From assembly GCA_019234815.1 (NCBI GenBank), contig JAFALA010000032.1, forward strand, positions 27,597 to 91,596: a DNA stretch of 64,000 nucleotides. The letters run 5' to 3'. This document shows positions 17,487 to 25,704 of the stretch, one piece after another (within the stretch, counting starts at the first letter, position 1; every line of letters starts with the position of its first letter). Below the pieces are notes generated by a model. The model made no database searches and was not told the DNA's origin. It saw only the letters and a program-made list of their open reading frames with translations. The position numbers and the translations under genes were made by a program. Source of the DNA: Burkholderiaceae bacterium. Its GTDB lineage: Bacteria; Pseudomonadota; Gammaproteobacteria; Burkholderiales; Burkholderiaceae_C.

Positions 17487-19532
17487 CTACATCGCCGCGC
17501 TCAACCTCATCAAGGCCTGCTGCGCACTGACACCATGACCCGACACGCGGGTGGAGCGGCCATCGGCGCCGAGCTGCCAGGCATCCAGCGTGTCGTGCAG
17601 ATAGGGTTGCAGGGCCTCGTCGATGACGCGCTGGCGCAGCTTGGCGTCGAGCACGGGCCAGGCCACTTCGATGCGGCGGACCAGGTTGCGGCTCATCCAG
17701 TCTGCGCTGGACAGGTACAGCACCTCGTCAGCCTCGCTGGCGCCCCAACGGAAATAGCAAATGCGGGAGTGCTCGAGAAAGCGGCCCACCACCGAGCGCA
17801 CCACGATGTTGTCGGACACGCCAGGCAAGCCCGGCGGCAGCATGCAGGCGCCGCGCACGATCAGGTCGATGTGGGCGCCCGCCTGGGCCGTCTTCAGCAA
17901 GGCGGCGATCAAGCCGGCATCGGTCAGCGCATTGAGCTTGAGCACCACCCGCGCCGGCTTGCCCGCGCGCGCCGACTGCTCGACCTTGGCGAGGAAATCG
18001 CCCATGCGCTGGTGCATGTTGAACGGCGCCATCAGCAGGCGCTTGGGCGCCTTGAACTTGGACAGCGAGGCCAGTTGACGGAACACGGTGTCGACGTCGG
18101 CGGTGAGCTCGGGATCCGCCGTCAACTGGCCCAGGTCGGTGTAGAGCCGCGCCGTCTTGGGGTTGTAGTTGCCGGTCGACAAATGCGCGTAGCGACGCAG
18201 CCGGCCTTGTTCACGGCGCGTCACGAGCAGCAGCTTGGCGTGCGTCTTGAGGCCGACGATGCCGTACACCACCTGCGCCCCGACCGCTTCCAGCCGCTCG
18301 GCCCAGTTGATGTTGGCTTCCTCGTCGAAGCGCGCCTTGAGCTCCACCACCGCCAGCACTTCCTTGCCGCGGCGTGCGGCTTCGATCAGCAGGTCCATCA
18401 GCACCGACTGGCTGCCGGTCCGGTAGATGGTCTGCTTGATCGCCAGCACATCGGGGTCTTCGACCGCTTCGCGCAGGAACTCGACCACCGGCTCGAAACT
18501 CTCGAACGGGTGGTGCAGCAGCACGTCGCCCTTGCGCAACTGCTCGAAAATGGACTTCTGCTCCGACAGGCTGCGCGAGGGCCAGCGCGCCTCGAAGGGC
18601 TTGAATTTCAGGTCGGGCGCGTCGGTCTGGTCGATCAGCTCACTCAGCCGCACCAGGTTGACCGGGCCGTTGACCCGATAGAGCGCCGCCGCCGGCAGTG
18701 CGAACTGCTCCAGCAGGAAACTGGCCAGCTCCTCCGGGCAGGTGTTGACCACCTCCAGCCGCACCGCTCGGCCGAAATGCCGCGTGGTCAGGCCCGAGCG
18801 CAGTGCATGGCGCAGATTGGCCACTTCCTCCTCGTCGACCAGCAGGTCCGAGTCGCGCGTGACGCGGAACTGCGAGAACGCCTCCACCTGCCGGCCCGGA
18901 AACAGTTGCTCCAGGTGGGAGCGGATCACGCTGGTCAGCATCACGTAGATCTGTTGGCCATGCGTCAGCGCTGCAGGCAGCTTGATCACGCGCGGCAGCA
19001 CGCGCGGCACCTTGACGATGGCGATGCGGTTGTCGCGGCCGAATGCGTCCTTGCCGGACAGGCGGACGATGAAGTGCAGCGACTTGTTCGCCACCTGCGG
19101 AAACGGGTGCGCGGGGTCCAGGCCCACCGGCACCAGCAAGGGCCGCACCTCGCGCTCGAAGAAGCGCGCCACCCAGCGCCGCTGCGCCTCGTCGCGGTCG
19201 GCGTGGTTATGCACCAGGATGCCCTGCTCCCGCAAGGCCGGCATCACCTGGTCGTTGAAGATGCCGTACTGATGGTCGATCAACACGTGGGCCGCGCGCG
19301 CCACCCGCTCCACGTCGGCGTGGCTGACCATGCTGGCCGGATCGCGCGCGGCATCCAGCATGTCGGCGAACCTCACCTCGAAGAACTCGTCAAGATTGGA
19401 CGACACGATGCAGATGTAGCGCAGCCGCTCCAGCAGCGGCACGTCGGGGCGCTGCGCTTGCGCCAGCACGCGGCGATTGAATTCGAGAATGGCTTGCTCG
19501 CGATTGAGCAGCATGGGTTCGGGTGCAGTCAT
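17487..19532 (-). CDS. ppk1: Polyphosphate kinase 1
   Basis: 681 residues. It makes polyphosphate from ATP at the membrane. Landmarks are the N-terminal LLNREQAILEFNRRVL, the central HPFESFEPVVEFLREA, and the phospholipase-D-like catalytic domains with LLVTRREQGRLRRYAHLSTGNYNP containing the autophosphorylated histidine region, and YLSSADWMSRNL near the end. Full length for the family. The start has no Shine-Dalgarno but TAGAAT ends exactly six bases before the ATG, pointing to a leaderless mRNA. Co-directional with the VOC gene and convergent with ppx. Confidence 0.97.
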   Translation of the reverse strand: MTAPEPMLLNREQAILEFNRRVLAQAQRPDVPLLERLRYICIVSSNLDEFFEVRFADMLDAARDPASMVSHADVERVARAAHVLIDHQYGIFNDQVMPALREQGILVHNHADRDEAQRRWVARFFEREVRPLLVPVGLDPAHPFPQVANKSLHFIVRLSGKDAFGRDNRIAIVKVPRVLPRVIKLPAALTHGQQIYVMLTSVIRSHLEQLFPGRQVEAFSQFRVTRDSDLLVDEEEVANLRHALRSGLTTRHFGRAVRLEVVNTCPEELASFLLEQFALPAAALYRVNGPVNLVRLSELIDQTDAPDLKFKPFEARWPSRSLSEQKSIFEQLRKGDVLLHHPFESFEPVVEFLREAVEDPDVLAIKQTIYRTGSQSVLMDLLIEAARRGKEVLAVVELKARFDEEANINWAERLEAVGAQVVYGIVGLKTHAKLLLVTRREQGRLRRYAHLSTGNYNPKTARLYTDLGQLTADPELTADVDTVFRQLASLSKFKAPKRLLMAPFNMHQRMGDFLAKVEQSARAGKPARVVLKLNALTDAGLIAALLKTAQAGAHIDLIVRGACMLPPGLPGVSDNIVVRSVVGRFLEHSRICYFRWGASEADEVLYLSSADWMSRNLVRRIEVAWPVLDAKLRQRVIDEALQPYLHDTLDAWQLGADGRSTRVSGHGVSAQQALMRLSAAM

Positions 19533-19544
19533 CGAGCCATTCTA
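19533..19544 (-). promoter_or_regulatory. -10 element of a leaderless ppk1 promoter
   Basis: On the ppk1 strand the sequence reads TAGAAT, GGCTCG, then the ATG. With six bases between hexamer and start codon, transcription would begin at or next to the A of the ATG. No clear -35 is seen. Confidence 0.55.
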
Positions 19545-19709
19545 TGAAGGATTGGTGATCCGCCCGTGACGCCCCTTTGCAATGGCTCCATCAAGAACCG
19601 GTCGAGTGGCTCTTTGCGCCCAGGGTCGGCTGACCTATCGTCATGCCCAATCCAGACGCCCCCAGACGACCCCTCACCTGTACCACGCGCCACCAGCGCC
19701 TCCGCCTCC

Positions 19710-20984
19710 ATGCAGCACGCCCCTTCTCTCTATGCCGCCACGGCCAATCCCGCGCCCGAGCGCGCGTCCTTGAGCGAACGCATGGAGGCCGACGTCTGCA
19801 TCGTCGGCGCCGGCTACACCGGCCTGTCCGCCGGATTGGCGCTGGCGGAGGCTGGATTCAAGGTCGTGCTGCTCGAGCAGGCACGCGTGGGCTGGGGCGC
19901 TTCGGGGCGCAACGGCGGCCAGATCGTGCACAGCTATTCGCGCGACATCGACGTCATCGAGGCCAAGTACGGACGCGCCGTCGCCGAACCGCTGGGCAAG
20001 ATGATGCTGGAAGGCGCGTCCATCATCCGCGAGCGCGTCGCGCGCTACGGCATCCAATGCGATCTGAAAAACGGCGGCGTCTACGCCGCCATGACCGCAA
20101 GGAAGGTCCAAGCCCTGCACGAGCAGAAGGCTTTGTGGGAACGCTGGGGCCACCCAGGGCTGGACCTGGTGACGGACCCGGACCAGATGCAGGGCTTCGT
20201 CGGGAGCACCCGCTACAAGGGCCTGCTGATCGACCCCACTGGCGGGCACATCCATCCGCTCAACCTCGCGCTCGGCGAGGCCGAGGCCATCGAGAGCCTG
20301 GGCGGGCAGATCTTCGAGCAGTCGCCTGTGCAGCGGATCGAACGCGGCGCGCGGCCGGTGGTGCACACAGCCAAAGGCCAGGTTGTGTGCTCGTATGTCA
20401 TCGTGGCCTGCAATGCCTACATCGGCACGCTGGAGCCTCGCCTGGCCTCCATGTCCATGCCCTGCGGCACGCAGGTGATCGCCACCGAGCGGCTCGGCAG
20501 CCTGGCCGACGAGCTGCTGCCCGGCGACCACTGCGTCGAGGACAACAATTTCCTGCTCGACTACTTCCGCCTGTCCGCCGACAAGCGGCTGGTCTACGGC
20601 GGCGGCGTGGTCTACAGTGCCCGCGACCCCGAGGACGTGGCCCGACTGATCCGCCCCAAGATGCTCAAGACCTTCCCGCAATTGAAGGATGTGCGCATCG
20701 ACTACGGCTGGACCGGCAACTTCCTGCTGACCCTGTCGCGCCTGCCCGAGGTCGGCAAGCTGAGCAGCAACATCTACTACTCGCAGGGCTGCTCGGGCCA
20801 CGGCGTGACCTTCACGCACTTGGTGGGCCGCCTGCTGGGCGAGGCCTTGCGCGGCCAGGCCGAGCGCTTCGAAGCCTTCGAGCGGCTGCCGCATACGCCC
20901 TTCCCTGGCGGCCGCCTGCTGCGCGTGCCGTTCACGGCCATTGGCGCGGCCTGGTACGAGCTGCGCGACCGCCTCGGCTTGTGA
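19710..20984 (+). CDS. FAD-dependent amine oxidoreductase (gamma-glutamylputrescine oxidase-like)
   Basis: 424 residues of the DAO/PuuB family. A Rossmann FAD site DVCIVGAGYTGLSAGLALAEAG begins at about residue 30, with GWGASGRNGGQIVHSYS following; the latter NGGQ segment is typical of PuuB-like oxidases. The C-terminal GCSGHGVTFTHLVGRLLGEAL closes the FAD domain. It likely oxidises a polyamine or amino-acid derivative, but no putrescine pathway genes are adjacent, so the substrate is open. I start at 19710 (MQHAPSLYAA); longer upstream readings are low-complexity. Confidence 0.85.
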   Translation: MQHAPSLYAATANPAPERASLSERMEADVCIVGAGYTGLSAGLALAEAGFKVVLLEQARVGWGASGRNGGQIVHSYSRDIDVIEAKYGRAVAEPLGKMMLEGASIIRERVARYGIQCDLKNGGVYAAMTARKVQALHEQKALWERWGHPGLDLVTDPDQMQGFVGSTRYKGLLIDPTGGHIHPLNLALGEAEAIESLGGQIFEQSPVQRIERGARPVVHTAKGQVVCSYVIVACNAYIGTLEPRLASMSMPCGTQVIATERLGSLADELLPGDHCVEDNNFLLDYFRLSADKRLVYGGGVVYSARDPEDVARLIRPKMLKTFPQLKDVRIDYGWTGNFLLTLSRLPEVGKLSSNIYYSQGCSGHGVTFTHLVGRLLGEALRGQAERFEAFERLPHTPFPGGRLLRVPFTAIGAAWYELRDRLGL

Positions 20985-20997
20985 CGAACGCTAGGGT

Positions 20998-21936
20998 TCA
21001 GACGGCGGTCGGCTGAGGCGCGCCGACGGGCAGGTCTGCCGGCAGGTCCAGCGGCAGTTCGACCTGTTGAGCCTGTAGGGCGCCGCCTTGCGCCGCATAG
21101 CTGCGGCTGCCCCAGTCCAGCAGCTCCAGCGTGCCGTCGAAGTGCTCGACCAGCGCGGTCATGCTCTCGACCCAGTCGCCGTCGTTGCAATAGAGAACGC
21201 CGTCGATGTCGCGCATCTCGGCATGGTGGATGTGTCCGCAAACCACGCCATGCACGCCGCGACGCCGCGCCTCGCGAGCCACTGCCACCTCGAAGTCCGA
21301 CACATAGTTGACCGCGCGCTTGACCTTGAGCTTGAGATATTTGGACAAGCTCCAGTACGGCAGGCCCATGCGTGCACGCAGGGAGTTCAGGTAGCGGTTC
21401 AGCTTGAGCGTGAACTCGTAGAGATGGTCGCCCACATGGGCCAGCCAGCGGGCGCACTGGATCACGCCATCGAACAGGTCGCCGTGCGTGATCCAGAGCT
21501 TGCGCCCGTCGGCCGTCTCATGAATCCAGTCTTCGACGACCTCGATGCCGCCGAAGTTGTGCTGCAGGTACTTGCGGGCGAACTCGTCGTGGTTGCCGGG
21601 CACGAAAATCACGCGGCAGCCCTTGCGGGCCTTGCGCAGCAGCTTTTGCACCACGTCGTTGTGAGCCTGCGGCCAGTACCAACTGCGCCTGAGCTGCCAG
21701 CCGTCGACGATGTCGCCCACCAGGAACAGGTGTTCGCTTTCGACCTCTTTGAGAAAGTTCAGCAGGGCCTTGGCCTGACAGCCGGGGGTGCCCAGATGAA
21801 GATCGGAAATCCAGACCGATCGGAACTTCAAACCACCGGTCGACGAATCGTCGTTGCCGGCCGAGCCAGCGACGGTGGAGGATGTGAGCGCGGCGGCGCG
21901 CGCCATGGCGTGGTCGTGCAGCATGATTGCCAGCAT
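20998..21936 (-). CDS. Metallophosphoesterase, UDP-2,3-diacylglucosamine diphosphatase-like
   Basis: About 312 residues. The calcineurin-like metal motifs are complete: SDLHLG, GDIVDGW, PGNHDEF, THGDLFDG and CGHIHHAEMR. The pattern, with W after GDIVDG and the CGHIHHAE ending, matches the LpxH/LpxH2-like branch that cleaves UDP-diacylglucosamine to lipid X in lipid A synthesis; other substrates are possible because this branch is longer than E. coli LpxH. Start uncertain: first ATG at 21936, with ATGs at 21924 and 21906; the conserved domain begins some 35 residues in and none has a good ribosome site. Confidence 0.8.
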   Translation of the reverse strand: MLAIMLHDHAMARAAALTSSTVAGSAGNDDSSTGGLKFRSVWISDLHLGTPGCQAKALLNFLKEVESEHLFLVGDIVDGWQLRRSWYWPQAHNDVVQKLLRKARKGCRVIFVPGNHDEFARKYLQHNFGGIEVVEDWIHETADGRKLWITHGDLFDGVIQCARWLAHVGDHLYEFTLKLNRYLNSLRARMGLPYWSLSKYLKLKVKRAVNYVSDFEVAVAREARRRGVHGVVCGHIHHAEMRDIDGVLYCNDGDWVESMTALVEHFDGTLELLDWGSRSYAAQGGALQAQQVELPLDLPADLPVGAPQPTAV

Positions 21937-22070
21937 CGCGCCCAGGCGTGTCCCTGTTGTGGCAATCCCGTGAACAATCAATGACAAGGATCAAGGCGCA
22001 CCTGCACGCTCATGGCCTGCAACACGAAACCATGCTTCTGGATGCCGAGTCGCTGTGGAGCTCTGCGCGG

Positions 22071-22082
22071 GATAATCCGCCC
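22071..22082 (+). promoter_or_regulatory. -10 element of a leaderless promoter for the RpfE-like gene
   Basis: GATAAT followed by CCGCCC and then the ATG at 22083: the same six-base spacing seen at ppk1, the ABC exporter and the DUF2069 gene. No -35 consensus. Confidence 0.5.
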
Positions 22083-22988
22083 ATGCATTTGATGATTCCC
22101 TACGCCAGCACCCTGGACGACGACGGCCTGCGCCGCTTGCAACTGCCCCATCTGAGTTCGCTGCTGGGCCTGTTCCAAGTCGACGGTGAGGCCTTGGGCA
22201 GCGACGAAACCGCGGCGCGCATGCCGCATGAACTGGCGCTGGAGGTCTGGCAGGCCCCGCCGCCATCGCAACACGATGTGCCGCCCTGGGCCAGGCTCAC
22301 ACCCATGCATTTTTCCGTCAGCACCGACCAGGTCACCGCGCTGGACCCGCAGGTGCTGCAGCTGACCGACCCGGAGTCCCAAGCGTTTTTCGACGTGCTT
22401 GCGCCGCTGTTTGCCGCCGAAGACGGCTGGCAGCATCAATGGCAAGGCGCATTGGACTGGCGCGTTGCACATGCGCAATTCCGCGGCCTGGACAAGAACA
22501 GCAGCGCCAGCCTGGACCGCCTCGTCAACCGCAGCCTCACACCCTGGATGCCGCAGGCGCGGCCGCTGCGCCGCCTGCTCAACGAGGTACAGATGAGCCT
22601 GCACGAACATCCGCTCAACCAGGCCCGCGAGGCGCGCGGTCAATTGCCCGTCAACGCGGTCTGGATCAGCGATGTCGGCCCATGCCGGGACGCCTCGGCA
22701 CCGTTCATTGCGCCGGATCTGGTCTTCGACCCTCGCTTGCGCCCTGCGTGGCTGGCCGGCGACTGGGCCGCCTGGGCGCAAGCCTGGCAGGCGCTGGACC
22801 ACGGGCCGGTTCGCGCCTTGCTGCAGGCCTTGCAAGACGGAGCGTCCCCCGCCGAACTGAGCCTGACCCTGTGCGGCGAACGGCTGGCCCGCCGCTTCAA
22901 GCCGACACAGCGCTCGCCCTGGCAGCGCCTCTGGCACCTGCTCAAGGCGCCGCAGGCCCATGTCCACGCCGTGCTGGAGTCCCTGTGA
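22083..22988 (+). CDS. RpfE-like / cofactor-independent phosphoglycerate-mutase-like protein
   Basis: 301 residues starting MHLMIPYASTLDDDGLRRL. The opening M-H-L-x-x-P-(F/Y)-A-S, a middle DGWQHQWQGALDWRVAHAQF, and SDVGPCRDASAPF resemble the uncharacterised RpfE family, first named in the Xanthomonas rpf/recJ region and often annotated as a regulatory or phosphoglycerate-mutase-like protein. I see no complete catalytic site I can name. It overlaps recJ (GTG of recJ inside its TGA), so the two are translationally coupled. An upstream in-frame ATG at 21978 would add 35 low-complexity residues and is not favoured. Confidence 0.65.
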   Translation: MHLMIPYASTLDDDGLRRLQLPHLSSLLGLFQVDGEALGSDETAARMPHELALEVWQAPPPSQHDVPPWARLTPMHFSVSTDQVTALDPQVLQLTDPESQAFFDVLAPLFAAEDGWQHQWQGALDWRVAHAQFRGLDKNSSASLDRLVNRSLTPWMPQARPLRRLLNEVQMSLHEHPLNQAREARGQLPVNAVWISDVGPCRDASAPFIAPDLVFDPRLRPAWLAGDWAAWAQAWQALDHGPVRALLQALQDGASPAELSLTLCGERLARRFKPTQRSPWQRLWHLLKAPQAHVHAVLESL

Positions 22989-24739
22989 GCATCCTCACCG
23001 CCCGCGGCACCGACAGCCCCCTCCCGCCTCAGCTGATCCAGCGTGAAGTACCGCCGCGTGCCGCCTGGGCGCTGCAGCAAGCCGGCGTCTCGCCCCTGCT
23101 GGCCCAGCTGTTCGCCGCGCGCGGCGTGCGCAGCGCCGAAGAGCTCGACGACGGCCTGGCCCAGTTGCTGCCCCCCGACGGCCTCAAAGGCATCGATGCC
23201 GCGGCCCGGCTGCTGGCGGACGCCATCACGCAGCGCGAGCACATCTGCGTGGTGGCCGACTACGACTGCGACGGCGCCACCGCCTGCGCGCTCAGCCTGC
23301 GCGGGCTGGCGCTGCTGGGCGCCGACCCGGCTACCCTGCACTACGTGGTGCCCGACCGCGCCGTGCACGGCTATGGCCTAACGCCCACCATCGTCGACCT
23401 CGCCATGGCACTGCGGCCGCAATTGCTGATGACGGTCGACAACGGCATCGCCAGCCTGGAGGGCGTGCGGCACGCCAAGGCCCTGGGGCTGAAGGTCCTG
23501 GTGACCGACCACCACCTGCCCGCCGTTCAGGACGGACAGCCGCAAACCCCCGATGCGAACGCCGTGCTCAATCCCAACCAGCCCGGCTGCGGCTTCCAGA
23601 GCAAGAACCTGGCCGGCGTCGGCGTGGCCTTCTATCTCCTGTTAGCACTGCGCAGCGAATTGCGCCAGCGCGGCCGTTTCGACGAACGGACGCAGCCCCG
23701 CCTCGACGGCCTGCTCGACCTGGTCGCCCTGGGCACGGTGGCCGACGTGGTGCGGCTCGATGCCAACAACCGCCGCCTGGTGGCGCAAGGCCTGCGGCGC
23801 ATGCGCGCCGGCCGCATGCAGCCCGGCATCGCGGCCCTCTTCACGGCAGCGGGACGCAAGGCCGATCAGGCCAGCGCCTCGGACCTAGGCTTCGCCTTGG
23901 GCCCTCGCATCAACGCCGCCGGCCGCCTGTCCGACATGACGGTCGGCATCGAATGCCTGATCAGCGACGACCCCGAGCAGGCACTCAGCTTGGCGCGCCA
24001 GCTCGACGAGATCAACCGCGCCCGCCGCGACATCGAGGCCGGCATGCGCGAGCAGGCGGAAAGCCGCTTGCCCGCCCTGATGCCCGACGGCGAGATCCCC
24101 GCCGCCCTGGTGATCCACGACGACGATTTCCACGAGGGCGTGGTCGGCATCCTGGCCTCGCGGCTCAAGGACCAGCTGCACCGCCCGACCTTCGTGTTCG
24201 CCACCGGCGCCGACGGCCAGCTCAAGGGTTCAGGCCGCTCCATTGCCGGCTTCCACCTGCGCGATGCTCTCGATCTGGTGTCCAAGCGCCACCCCGAACT
24301 CCTGCGCAAGTTCGGCGGCCACGCCATGGCAGCCGGCTGCACACTCGCTCCTGGCAGCGTGCCCGCCTTCACCGCGGCGCTGCAGACGGTGGCGCAGGAA
24401 TGGCTCGACCCCAGCGCGCTCACCCGCACGCTGCGCACCGACGGCCCCTTGCCGACGGAGGCCTTCAAGCCCGAAGTGGTGCGCGAACTCGATGCCCAGG
24501 TCTGGGGCCAGGCCTTCGAGGCGCCGCTGTTTTGCGATGAAGTCGAGATCGTCTCGCAGCGCATCGTCGGCGAACGGCACCTGAAGCTGCGGGTGCGCTT
24601 TGGCGGACTCCTGCGCGATGCAATCTGGTTCGGCCGCACCGACCCAGTCCCCGAGCGCGGGCTGATGGCCTACCGGCTGCAGCTCGACGAATTCCAGGGC
24701 CAGCAACGGGTGCAGATGCTGGTCGAAACCCTTCTTTGA
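22985..24739 (+). CDS. recJ: Single-stranded-DNA-specific exonuclease RecJ
   Basis: 584 residues from a GTG overlapping the previous stop. RecJ degrades single-stranded DNA 5' to 3' in RecF recombination and mismatch or base-excision repair. The DHH core is clear: CVVADYDCDGATACAL (motif I), MTVDNGIA (II), VTDHHLP (III), GTVADVV (IV) and, in DHHA1, GRSIAGFHLRDAL and KFGGHAMAAGCTL. The C-terminal OB-like part ends at GQQRVQMLVETLL. The start is well fixed by the overlap and by family alignment from LIQREVPP. Confidence 0.97.
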   Translation: MSILTARGTDSPLPPQLIQREVPPRAAWALQQAGVSPLLAQLFAARGVRSAEELDDGLAQLLPPDGLKGIDAAARLLADAITQREHICVVADYDCDGATACALSLRGLALLGADPATLHYVVPDRAVHGYGLTPTIVDLAMALRPQLLMTVDNGIASLEGVRHAKALGLKVLVTDHHLPAVQDGQPQTPDANAVLNPNQPGCGFQSKNLAGVGVAFYLLLALRSELRQRGRFDERTQPRLDGLLDLVALGTVADVVRLDANNRRLVAQGLRRMRAGRMQPGIAALFTAAGRKADQASASDLGFALGPRINAAGRLSDMTVGIECLISDDPEQALSLARQLDEINRARRDIEAGMREQAESRLPALMPDGEIPAALVIHDDDFHEGVVGILASRLKDQLHRPTFVFATGADGQLKGSGRSIAGFHLRDALDLVSKRHPELLRKFGGHAMAAGCTLAPGSVPAFTAALQTVAQEWLDPSALTRTLRTDGPLPTEAFKPEVVRELDAQVWGQAFEAPLFCDEVEIVSQRIVGERHLKLRVRFGGLLRDAIWFGRTDPVPERGLMAYRLQLDEFQGQQRVQMLVETLL

Positions 24740-24793
24740 CGCTCAAAAACCCTGCTGCACTTGCAAAAAAACCGGCCCCATAGAATCGAAACA

Positions 24794-25669
24794 GTGAACA
24801 CCCTGCACGCTCAAACCAACGCCGACCTGCACTGCCACTCCACGGTGTCGGACGGCACGCTCAGCCCCGAAGCGCTGGCGGCGCGCGCGCACGCCAACGG
24901 TGTCGAACTCTGGGCCCTGACGGATCACGACGAGGTCGGCGGTCAAGTCCGTGCGCGCGATGCGGCGCTGGCGATGGGCATGCCCTATCTCACCGGCTGC
25001 GAGATCTCGGTCACCTTCGCCGGCCGCGTGGTGCATATCGTCGGGCTGGGTTTTGACGCCGACCATCCCGCGCTCGTCGAGGGCCTGCGCCGCACCCGCG
25101 GCGGCCGCGAAGCGCGTGCGCACGAGATGGCCGCCGGCCTGGCCCAGGCAGGCATTGCGGGCGCCTTCGAAGGCGCCCTGCGCTACGTCGGCAACCCCGA
25201 CCTGATCTCGCGCACCCACTTCGCACGCTTCCTGGTCGATGCCGGACATTGCCAGGACGTGCCGGAGGTGTTCAGACGCTTCCTGACCGAGGGCAGGCCC
25301 GGCTTCGTGCCGCACCGCTGGGCCACGCTGCACGACGCCGTGCATTGGATCACCGAGGCGGACGGCATCGCCGTCATCGCCCATCCGGCCCGCTACGACT
25401 TCACGCCCACCGAGGAGTACGCCCTGATCACCGAGTTCATCGGGCACGGCGGCAGAGGCATCGAGGTCGTGACCGGCAGTCACACCGCGGCCGAGGCGCT
25501 CAAGTACACGGAGACCGCGCTGGAGTTCAATCTGCTGGCCTCGCGCGGCTCGGATTTCCACAGCCCCGACGAAAGCCACACCGACCTGGGCAAGCTTGCG
25601 CACCTGTCGGGACAGCTCACGCCGGTGTGGGAGGCGCTGGAATCGCGAATCCAGGTCGGCATCGCCTGA
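24794..25669 (+). CDS. PHP-domain phosphoesterase (YciV / RNase AM family)
   Basis: 291 residues. PHP metal motifs are ADLHCHSTVSDG (about residues 9-20), LTDHDEVGG, and later HPARYDFT and SRGSDFHSPDE. The family removes 3'-phosphates from short nucleotides and trims rRNA 5' ends (RNase AM). There is no ribosome site. TAGAAT (24781-24786) ends seven bases before the GTG at 24794, so I use that start and suspect a leaderless transcript; a TTG at 24761 is less likely. Confidence 0.85.
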   Translation: MNTLHAQTNADLHCHSTVSDGTLSPEALAARAHANGVELWALTDHDEVGGQVRARDAALAMGMPYLTGCEISVTFAGRVVHIVGLGFDADHPALVEGLRRTRGGREARAHEMAAGLAQAGIAGAFEGALRYVGNPDLISRTHFARFLVDAGHCQDVPEVFRRFLTEGRPGFVPHRWATLHDAVHWITEADGIAVIAHPARYDFTPTEEYALITEFIGHGGRGIEVVTGSHTAAEALKYTETALEFNLLASRGSDFHSPDESHTDLGKLAHLSGQLTPVWEALESRIQVGIA

Positions 25670-25692
25670 GCGCCGCGGCGGCCCGCGCCGCC

Positions 25693-25704
25693 TACACTGC
25701 GCGC
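25693..25704 (+). promoter_or_regulatory. -10 element of a leaderless promoter for the ABC exporter
   Basis: TACACT, then GCGCGC, then the ATG at 25705: six-base spacing identical to ppk1, the RpfE-like and DUF2069 genes. No Shine-Dalgarno could fit. Confidence 0.5.

Noticed and set aside
17409..19547. 712-codon open frame opposite ppk1
   Set aside because: Antisense shadow; low-complexity His/Arg/Gln/Leu protein, while ppk1 is unmistakable on the other strand.
22439..22984. Extension of recJ upstream through the RpfE-like gene
   Set aside because: RecJ family similarity begins after 22985 and the GTG overlapping the previous stop is the natural start.
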